From Psococerastis gibbosa (lineage: Eukaryota; Arthropoda; Insecta; Psocodea; Psocidae): a DNA stretch of 64,000 nt. The stretch covers positions 1,984,001-2,048,000 of the forward strand of contig OZ020486.1 of NCBI GenBank assembly GCA_963971405.1, in the 5' to 3' direction. The translations under genes and the position numbers were made by a program. The notes beneath the pieces are model-generated. The model did no database searches. It was given only the letters and a program-made list of their open reading frames with translations, and was not told the DNA's origin. Of this stretch, positions 31,256-41,900 are shown one piece after another (the stretch's first letter is position 1; every line of letters begins with the position of its first letter).

Positions 31256-32454
31256 AATAATCAATCAAATAATCAATAGTCGTATGCATTACACAGGTGA
31301 ACTTGCTTGGCTGGGACAATAGGGATACCAACAAAGAAGAGACTCTGTTGAACCAGCTGCTGCTGGGTGCTCTGTCTGTATAATGGGCCAACTTCATAAA
31401 TTGTACCTGGGTCTATTCACCATATACAATAGCTATCTATACGCTTTAGTAATTAAGAATTCTGCGTGGTTTACAAATAAAATTGACGTGTATATGTTTG
31501 TTTTTTTCGGTCAAACGGTAGGTCGGCTACTAATAGACTAAAACTTTAAAGACTCATTTTAGGCAGGAATAAATAAAGAGAAAAATAGTCGAATTTACAG
31601 TTCGCTTTACAAAAAGACTCGTAGAAAACCTTTGGTATAGTCTGCCTAGAGTTCAATATCATATCAGAGATATACTGTATATAGGACGACTTTCTCTTCC
31701 CGGCAAAAATATTTATAGGAAATTTAGGAGCAACCTGCCATGTCTCCTATATGGCCAGTCATTGAAAAACCGTGGGAGGTGGCGCCTGAAATTAAAAACA
31801 AAATACATATATTTTGCCGGATGTGAATGGTCTCTCTTATTTAGAACTCTACAAGGCGGCCAATCAGCAGCGTCTAATAGATGAGAATGTGAGCTGGACG
31901 CTTATAGCGTTTAGATTATTTTTTGTCTAGTTGATGTACCTAGATTAGGTACAATATATATATATATATATATATATAATGCTGTATGGTAATGGATTGT
32001 AATTTATAAAGAGCCTTTGCAGAGGTGAAGGCCACCGGCACATTAATTGTTTGATACAACTCAACTTGGCAAGATTAATTGTGTGGAAAGCCGGTAAGCT
32101 TATTAAAATTATGTCACGCGGCACCTTATACCTGCAGATAAGGTATTTGTGGGTCTACGCAGTACCCGATTTAATTGGCCTGTCGTGCAGTGCACAGTTT
32201 GAAATGTAGGTAACTCATGTTTCTTAAATTAGCCTATATAGGTTCGTACTGTGATGGGTCTATATATAAGAATTCAATGATAGTAGGCCTATATAGATAC
32301 AGGCGAATTGCAAAATAATCTACAAATAATAATAATAGGTATCTATAATAGCCTAAAATATCTACAATATATTGTATAATAAAGTAAAATACTTAAATTC
32401 AGAATTCAGCCCCAAGTCTGTTCATATTTAGATACATTTTACATATCTTAAAGC

Positions 32455-32805
32455 CTGAGGTGTGGGGGTCTTTTAAGGACAACGGGGACACCCACATCTA
32501 CAACACGAGGCAACGGGGAGACCTTGCAAGGCCAGCGCCACGCACAGCAAAGTGCGAGCGACTGGATCCTATATTTCAAGGTTTCGCCTACCTTAGAAAA
32601 CTCCCGATTGAACTGAGAGCGGCGAGAAATGCTTCTAACTTCTCTAAATTGCTTAGAAACCATCTCTTAGAGAAAGCTTTCTACACTGTCACTGAGGCAC
32701 TAGCACAATGACAATGACAGAACTACCTGATTTTGACGATTTTACTTTATACTTTCTTGTCAATTACTTGTTGATTACTTGTATTGCATAATTTAACAAA
32801 AATTG

Positions 32806-32836
<31 letters not shown>

Positions 32837-32870
32837 ATATATTTATTTATTTATTCAAATCATGTATTTA
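32455..32870 (+). mobile_element. LINE 3' end with AT microsatellite tail
   Basis: An 80-codon open stretch reads Ile-Tyr-Asn-Thr-Arg-Gln-Arg-Gly-Asp-Leu-Ala, Lys-Leu-Pro-Ile-Glu-Leu, Phe-Ser-Lys-Leu-Leu-Arg-Asn-His-Leu, typical of the last part of non-LTR RT proteins (Tyr-Asn-Thr-Arg ... Leu-Pro ... Phe-Lys). A (TA)n/(TTTA)n tail follows from 32803. It ends about 50 bp before the Kazal-type gene's signal-peptide exon. Confidence 0.65.
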
Positions 32871-32940
32871 TTGTATAATTTATCTTATAAAATTAAAAGA
32901 CGCTGTGAAAATTTTCAGAAATACACTACTATAGACCACT

Positions 32941-35900
32941 ATGAAGACATATTGGAGTACATCAGTAGTACTGGTAGCGACCGCTATTCTGTGTAGCGTT
33001 GCAAATGCTATGCAACCAACCCCTAGACCCGCTGAAATGAAAGGTAACAAAGTGCACCACTTTCTCCAACTATAAAATACACACCCAACAAAAAGGTACC
33101 ACGGCACTCACCTAACTTGGATAACATCTATTAGACTTCTTTTGTATGAAAATATATCTTGATGGCTCTGGTTGGGTATATGATCTAACAGCCTTCTCCT
33201 TTCAGGGTGGTTGTTCTCATGGTTCATATACCCTCAGGTCCATGCCATCAGGAATTTTTTCGGGATTGTATTGAACGTATTGAGAAGCCTAAGTGAGTGT
33301 GCCTAGGTACCTTTACGTATATTGGGTACCTACTTAATTAAAGGTTATATACAAGTAGTATATTGCTTTCCAATTTATACGTAGTATAAGGAAAGCTTTG
33401 TGATGGTACAAATTTTCGATTCCGAGATTTCAACGGATTTACAAGTTTTGAGATTCCAGAAACCCAAAAAAGTGTTTTTTACGAAATGACTGTCTGTCGC
33501 TCTGCCTGTCTGTCGGTCGGTTCATTTATTTCCAGGCAAACTACTCAGTCGATTTTAATGAAATTTGGCATGTAGGTTAGCAAAAATAATAAATCGAGAC
33601 CATTTTTATTATTATTTTGGGCTAACTCAATTTTGGGGAGATTTATTCTCAAAAAACTTCAAAAACGCCTAAAAAAATTATTTCTCAAAAACGGCTCCAA
33701 CGATTTCTCTTAAATTCACATAATTATATTGTACTCGTTATTAATGTTAATAAAATGCGGGGGTCGCTTGCCCCTTGATAGTTTGCTTCTGGGGGTAAAA
33801 AAATAAAAATAACTCATTTTCCATGAAAAATGACTAAAAAGTAATTTTTCTGCGGATCCTTTCTATTGATGATTTCTACCTTCGGGCATGTTTTAGGTGT
33901 TAAATTGAGTAACGAAACCGGACAGGTTGCTTTCCCAAAAATTATTTGGTTTGGTGCAAAATTTTTTTTTTAAAGAAATGATAGAAAATTCACCCTCAAA
34001 TGCATTGCATGCCCTGTCATAATTACTGTGTGGTAATGTGTTGGGGTCTGACCCCCCCCCCCCCCCCCGCCGAGGTATCCGAAATTTAACCATAGGAAGA
34101 TTATTTACCATGAAATTACTCATTTTCTCTATCTACTAATTGATAAATTGGAAAGCATGTTCGAGTAAACTTGGACCGGTTCTTTGTAAATGTTTTTGGT
34201 TCGTTATTGGATGTTATAGATCTATGGACTGGATCATTTTGAAAAAATTCAGTGGTGATCATCGGCCCTTTAATGGGTGCCTTATGTTTAACGGGAAGGT
34301 ACCCTTGGCTGTAGAATAACTTGCTGAACATATAACATACTAAAGTAGTAGACGTGCTCCCTAGAATAAAAGAAAACAGATCTATTATTGCCACAGTTTC
34401 ATTGAGAAGGGCCAAATGGATGGGGCACAATCTGAGACTCCTGAAAAACATCGTTCCTCAATGGTCGAAGGCATCTCCCAGTAAGACGACGGAGGAGAGG
34501 GGTACCTGGATGACATCAAGAAGAACTTAGGATGTGACACTGACACCTACCTGCAATGAAATGAACCGTACAAAATGGATGAGTGGAGACGGAGATTGAA
34601 GCATTAGCTGCAAACCAATCGATGGATTGAAACTCAAGAAGAAGAGTAGTGGCCAAGGAAGAGCGATCTTCTATCTCAGTCTTTAATCCTGACCACGGGT
34701 TGATGCGTTACGGCGTTTTTGTTTTGTTTTTCCTGCATTGTTAATATATTAATATTAAAAAAGATAATAATAATAATATATTTTAAATGTTAATATTGAT
34801 TGAAATTTGTATACTTTAGATGGTGACGATTCCGAGTGGTGTCCATCTTGGAAAAATCTGATTTGCGGCTCCGATGGCATTAATTATTGGAACGAATGTC
34901 TCTTCAAACATGCTCAAACCCAAAATAAAGGTATGCAGTTCTGTCTCCTTTGCCTTCTACAGTAGGCATTCAAAAATAGGTACAGACAGTAAAGTCTATA
35001 CAGTGCTGAATATCTTACAAAAATATTAATTATCAACAGCCAAATATAAACGCAGGTCGCAGGGGGGTGACCGTGAAAATGTCAAGTCAGCTTAGGCCCG
35101 ATACACACAGGCCAGCCTGACCGTAGCAAACGGGCTATAGCAGAAAATATCTTGTCGATTTCTGAAGCTGGTATGAAGACGACGCCAAGTTCAGTGCACA
35201 AAGGTGCACCTAGTCCCCTGTACACGCCAGCTCACAGAAACCTTCTGAAGTAGACGTTCTGGTATTGTTTTGCATCAACCATTCACCAATTAGTCCTATG
35301 GTTGCAATAAAAAACATTGGCAAATGGCGACTCGTGACTGCTGACTCGACTTGGACTTACACAAGTCTTTTGTTATTTTTAAAAATAATTTTACAGTTTC
35401 CGTCCTTCTTATAAGGCACAGTACAATCTCTAAAGTAACCTGTTACAGTAGAATCCGGGATGATAGGTCGGATGAAAGCGTCCTTACAAACGTTTCGCTA
35501 ATATCTGTGGTACGCTTTCAAATCTACCACGGCCTATCATCCTGGATTCTACTGCTTCCTCACGAAACTCCGGCCATGAAAGTCTTTGTATTTATATTTA
35601 ACCTGAAACAGCCCCCCCCCCCCAAATAACCGAGGCGACTATATTTCTAATATTGCATAATGCACTTCTTGTTCAGAATTAGCCTTCATCCAGAATGGAG
35701 CCTGTGAAGAGTCTGACTGCCCGGAGTGTAAGAACGCCACGGTCAAAAGCCTGGAGACTTACAGTGTGTGTGCCAGCAACAACAAGCGGCTGGCAGACTA
35801 CTGCGCACTCAAATGTCATTTTGAAGATTATTCATGTAAGTCAGTCAAACGATCAACCAATCAACCAGAAACTCCAGGGAAAAAGGCCTATAGCTCAAAT

Positions 35901-38900
35901 ATTTAAATAGCCTTTAGTACAACAACGTAACAACAGCGCCATTTTATAATTGTTAAGGAGCAATTTACATTTCATTTTTTTCGTAATTTAGTTAGGCTAT
36001 TAATCAGACAAATGTAACATATTCAATCACTATAAATAATACGATAAATCCCCGGACAACATCCATTGATAAATACAATCAGTACACCAGTTTAATAATG
36101 TAGGGTAGCCTCTCAAAGTTTCAATCATGTTTTACATTACATAGCATAGCCTAATCTCTTCAGGTTTACCATACCTCCGATTGGGGTGATTGGCCTCACA
36201 CGTGTCCCGTGCCTGAAGGGGTGATTTACACGTGGCGCGTCCGTTACACGTCCGCATGCCTACCCTTCCTATGTTGCTGTTGTTTGCGTACTTCTGTTAC
36301 TTCTACCCTACCTTGTAGGGTTATTGACCTTACCCCAATGGGCCTTTTCTTATTCCTTTCCTTACAGAGCCATTGTTTGGCTGTTGTCTGTAATAAATAA
36401 AATCGCCTCCTTTTTAACTTTGTAATATTTTGAATACATTTTTTAAAATAAATTATATCTCGTCAATATTACATAAAAAAACTAAAAAAACAAAAACATG
36501 ACCGGTTTCGACCTTATGTCATCGTCAAGTGAAAATCCAAGTCTAATTTTAAAAAAGGGGGTCCAGGTCAGCCGGGGGTAAAAACCGGCTGACCTCTTTC
36601 CCTGGCTACGGCCTTGGTAATTCGCATTCCTTCCCTCACATCATCTTTATTTTAAAGGGTATTCCTGCCAGAGACGGCGTAGCTTTCCTTGTTTCCATAA
36701 TAATAATTTCATTATTAACTGTCTTGTCCCATTTCTGTTATGTTCTCAACATATTCTGCTCATTTTTAGAAACTTGTTGCTTATCCCCCTTTTTTTTATG
36801 TTTCCAGTAACAGGTCTTATACGCTTGTCCTATTACTGGAGCCTTTTTATGACTATTCGTCTAAAGATCGAAATCCAGGTGGGGAAAGACGTGATGGAAG
36901 TAAATTCATTGCCTTCTGATCTGCTGGCTGCATGGACTGAGCCACTGAGAGTCTGAGACGTCATTTAGGCTTTCGTTAAGACTGGGCTTAACGATTCATA
37001 TTACCAGATCTAATATATATATTACATATATATATATAGAAATAATTAATTGTTACAGTATTGCACGAGGATTTCTATGGCTGCAATACGGTATACCCCA
37101 GCAATGAAGAGCTCGACAGTGCCAGTGCTGGTAAGTACGGTACTGGCTCACCTATATATACTGTACCTGGTCAACATAAGCATTATCTACTTCATACCAA
37201 TGCGTACAACTACCAATAGCCTAATACTTATACTCACTGGCTGAACCTGAAAATTAATGGGTCTGGGCTATAACGATACTGCGGCAATGAGTCAGTAAAA
37301 GTAGGTGCAATACGAGGATAAGCACAGCATTTTCGATTTCCAATTTTCCAGTCAGAATACAGATTAGCAGTTATCAGTTTACGCAGAGATATCGTGGAAA
37401 CAGGAAACGAGGAATTTTATTTAGGATCGGAATTATTAGTTTGCCGAACTTTGTAAGTATTGTACATAACACCACAACCCATGATGGCTAATTGGTTAAT
37501 GTCAGAACAGGTAGTAGAGTGGCACGGATTGTGAATTTCACCCAGAAAGCTGTTACAGTCCCACACTGGTTTATTTTCTGGTAATGATTGAGAGAGGGCA
37601 TGCCAACCAGGTGTTCCGCGCATGGAGCTAATAAAACTTAGTTTTACTATGTCTATGGTTCCGCGCCATTCTAGTTGAGTCTAAAAGAGGACTGTTTTGT
37701 TCGAACTCCCCTTTGTTGTTGTTTCAGTAATAGAAGAGAAATTAGTATAAATTATTTATTTATAAGTTCCTCTCCGAATTCAGACATATCCCGTGTCCTG
37801 GACGACAAATTAGTCCAGCAGTTGGTAGCGAACCGAGCTATGAGGCCCGGTACACACGGACTATTATCGCTGTAGCGGGTTGCCCACGTCTTTTCCATTG
37901 TAGGAATAGGGCTTGGTCTTCACGCCAGCTTCCGAAATCGTCAAAAAATTGACAATAAATCTTCTGCTAGCCTTATGGCTACAATGGAAAAGACGTCGGC
38001 AAATCACGACTGCGAGAATAGTCCGCGTGTACCGGGTCTTAAACGCAGGGTTGAGGTGGTTCAAGACTCGATAGAAAAGGAACAATTTTCCTCCAGTACG
38101 GAGTCCACCCTATACCCTAATGAGCACCCATGCACCATGTTGCTGACCACAACATCCCAAATAGAGCAGTGGATAAGAGAGAGGATCTTCTACCAGTTCT
38201 CAGGTCTATACTTTCAGCCAGTTGTCATGCCTCGGCATTTTCGTGTCTAGGTGAGATGACTGATTCAGCAGGCCATGGACAACGTGCGCAATAGCCTTAA
38301 TTTCGCTGGGTTGCTGCATTAAAAATCATGCAGAAACATACTACTAGTATTTTGATAAGTTTTTCTCTAAATCCAGGAACTTTCCACGCCCTGGTCGAAC
38401 AACTGATCCAGAGAGCCATGGACAACGTAGTCAATAATGACACAGCCAGTCTGAAGCAGGAGCTGGATAACTTTCAGGGGGTCGTCTCCGGCAACAACAT
38501 GACGTTCAAGATCGTCGGCAGGCAGGGTTGGATGAAGCAGATTGGTGTTATCAAAGTCAGGGATGGCTTCTCCATATCAGCCCAACATCCCGGCAAATTC
38601 CGCTTCGAATTGAATACTGACGATATTGGTCTGGGGTAAGATGCACAAATATTGACACAGAGTTACTACATCAAACGAGATTTTCAATGCGACCTCTTGT
38701 CGGTAGGCAGTCAGGAGTGGATGAAGCCGTCATATCAGGGGTGAATTATCGATATACTACCTAGTACCTATATACCTTCCATCCCATTGAAACTTCAATC
38801 CCAGGGACTGTTTGCACATCTGGTCTGAATTTCGATTTTCAGCCAAACTAGTCGAAATTTTTTGACGAAATGATTCGTCATGTAGGTTAACAAAATTATT

Positions 38901-41900
38901 TTCAAATGGGCCATTTTTAATTTTTTGGACAACTTCATTTTTTAGATTTTTTACCCCAAAAACCCTCATAACAACACAAAAAATAAAATAAATAATCCAA
39001 TATTTTTTCCTGATTTCAGATACGACAAAGTAATAATAAAATCAGGGCGCAATAACATACGAACCTCGCTCGAGATCACTGTCAAGTCCATTTCTCTCGA
39101 ATTGGTGGCAGAGCTGCGTTCCTACGATCATGGAACAAAAATGGTACCCAGCCGCATGACCATCGATCAGTTGCAGAACGTCGAGTTGATAACGTCAAAT
39201 CCACTCCCGGCCGAGATGCCCATAATGCAGTTGCAGAATTCTTTGAAAGAGAAGATGTTTTCGCAATGCGAAAAGGTAAGGTGACTTTAGGGAGAGTTGG
39301 GGACGTGAAGGGCATGCATTATGATCATTTTCATTCAGAATTTTAATTCGAGTTGATAGTATTCACTAACCAGAAATGCCTTTGTTATAGTTACAGAAAT
39401 ATTTGAAAGAAATTTTGTTACAGTTTGAAAATGTGACAATTAGTTTTGGGAGAAATGAGGGGTTCGAAAGGCTTGTGGTTGGATCACGGATTTTATTTGC
39501 TGTATGACCGGCCGATAGATAGGCTAGTAGGTATAGTTTGTCGCGTTCAAAGTATCAAAACCTTTCCCAGAGACGTACTTGATGCAGCTGCAGAATTCTT
39601 TGAAGATGAATTTTATGGCATTAGAGAGGCCCATTGGGCAGAGCATTTTGATTTGATATAATCGAAACCACTCCAACCAGCGGCATTGATAGGCTACAAC
39701 AGCAATATTCCTTGTCAGAAAAAATGTACTTAGATGACTTTGAGGAAGACTTTAAATATACTTTGAGGTACATCTAGCAGTAGGATGGTGGACGCCTATT
39801 GGTCTGATGCAGACATTCTGCTGGTTATAGCATTGAAACCGAATCTGAATGTTTTAAACAGTAGAAAAGGTCAAGGAAAGGTAAGTTTTGTGAAAACGAC
39901 CATTCTCCATGTACTTTACCCGTGAAGGCCGAGATATAGTGAGGCAGTCAACCAACCTAAACAACTGAATTTTATTTTATATGACGTGTTATCACAATTT
40001 ATATAAGTAATGTAGTACTATCACCTGCTCAATGATTATTATTCAAAGGCAATCAAGCTAGAAATTGAACCTGAAATGTTACGAATTGGATTCCTGTCTT
40101 GGGCGGGCCCCAAGTGTATCGGCGCCTTCCAGACCAGATTCTGTAGCTACGACGACGAGAGCGAGGAGGAATCTTCCACCACCACAGAAGAGATAACCAC
40201 ACAAAGGCGCGAAACTACACAAGCTCCAACAAAACCCACCCGCGCTCCTAGAACTACCCGTCCTCCTAGAACTACTCGCGCTCCTCCTAGAACGACCCGC
40301 GCTCCTAGAACCACCCGCGCTCCAAGACCAAAACCTTCGACCCAACCACCGAAAACCATCTCCACCACAGAGCAGCTGACCACAGTTGGACCGGAAACTA
40401 CTCATGAGGAAGAGGAAGCAACTGAAGTTGTAACTGCTGGTGCTGTGACAGAGAGTGAGGAGGTGACAACTCAAGCTGCCAAAGCAGAATAACTTGCACT
40501 ATGAGATGCTGGGGGACCCATTCCTAGTTCTAGGCAGCTTGTCTTTATAAACGTAGTGCGTAGACCTCTTAGAATTGAGAAAGTAGTTGAACTGTGAAAC
40601 TTCCTGGGATGGAATTATAAGATCTACCTGTATGATTGAGTGGTTTTCAGATTTTTTCAGATTTTTATATTGTGTCATACACAAATTAACTGAACAGTTG
40701 AGAACATGTTGACTTTACAGGATAGGCTATTCCTTGTGGACAGTTTTGTCGGAATTGTCTCCTCTCATTGTGATATCGTTAATTTAAGGTTATACCTATG
40801 TATAGTTGCTACAGGTGTAGAAAAACAATAGATCTTATTATTTTTCCGTTAACATTGACGAGGACCGCATAGGCTCATGGAGTAAGAATGTAAATAACAT
40901 ACTACATTTTACATATTTTACATTTAAAATGGCAACCTCAGTACGAAGTATAGGCCCTACTCTATAGAGTCTTCTATCGCTAAAGATTTTGTGCATATGG
41001 TATCGCAAATTATTACATGAAGTCAAGATAATTTAGGAACCACAAGAGTAATTTTACAATACATATAATATAAATATTTTACAATATTCGTTAGTCGAAT
41101 ATTGATTGATTTGATTTGATTTGAATAATTAGTTGGCTATAACAAGTTAAGGGGCAATTTAGAAAGTAAATATTTCGAGAGATGTGGTTTTGTTAACGTG
41201 ACTTTATTAATACGGTACTGAATTACCGACAATATATATATAGATGAGTGCGTTGTGGGATTATTAACTAATGTTGGTGCCAGGTACTAGGTAGTTTTTG
41301 TTTTTTGAAACACTGGATTGCTTGACTAGGTATATATAGAACTCTCTCTCTTGACCACTGGTCTATTTGGGGTATTAGGAGCCGAGAAGTTGTTTTTTCT
41401 CCCACGAGTGAAGGTAAGGCACCCATATGAATTACATTAAGTACAGCAAATTTAGGTAGAAGTGGAAATGCCATGTTCATCGCATGAGCAATGTATGTGG
41501 ACATCATCATTATCATTATCAGCGGGTAACTGACGCTAATAATTAAAGTCAAATGTAAAACAAATGAACAATTTAACAGACAGATCTGCCAACAGAACTC
41601 CGGCGCAGTAAGTTGTGCGCACTTGACCTTGGTCATCTTAATAGCTTGAATTTGACTGTATATTGGACGAGAACCAACTTTTTGTTGCTTCATTGCGTGC
41701 GCTGTGGACGGCCATCCAGCTAGCCTGGAACAGACGCGTAGGCTATATCATATCATTTTAGAGCTTAGCCGATTTCAGTCGATGTGGTCCTATTTTGGTT
41801 TTAGAAGATGCGGTCTCTTCAGTTTTCTCAGTTTATCTGCAGAATGACTCGTATTGTATGTATCAATTAACATTAAAACTAAAAGTACCTAACCCGCATA

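Larger units (their letters stand above)
29087..32454. other. Upstream spacer / inferred first intron of the Kazal-type gene
   Basis: Holds SINE family A copies (29450-29590; 30410-30490), repeat E (31095-31255) and a (TA)n tract near 31953-31978. A 29-codon open stretch after an ACACAG acceptor at 31297 is unassigned. Otherwise nothing recognised. Confidence 0.5.

Noticed and set aside
31297-31383. Possible 29-codon terminal exon after an ACACAG acceptor
   Set aside because: No upstream exon or family match; one acceptor-like site plus a short open stretch is too weak.
36140-36420. Possible LTR-like segment ahead of AATAAA
   Set aside because: No second copy, no primer-binding site and no retroviral coding sequence in the window.
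40079-40474. 131-codon open frame on the minus strand
   Set aside because: Antisense to the Thr/Pro/Arg repeats of terminal exon A.
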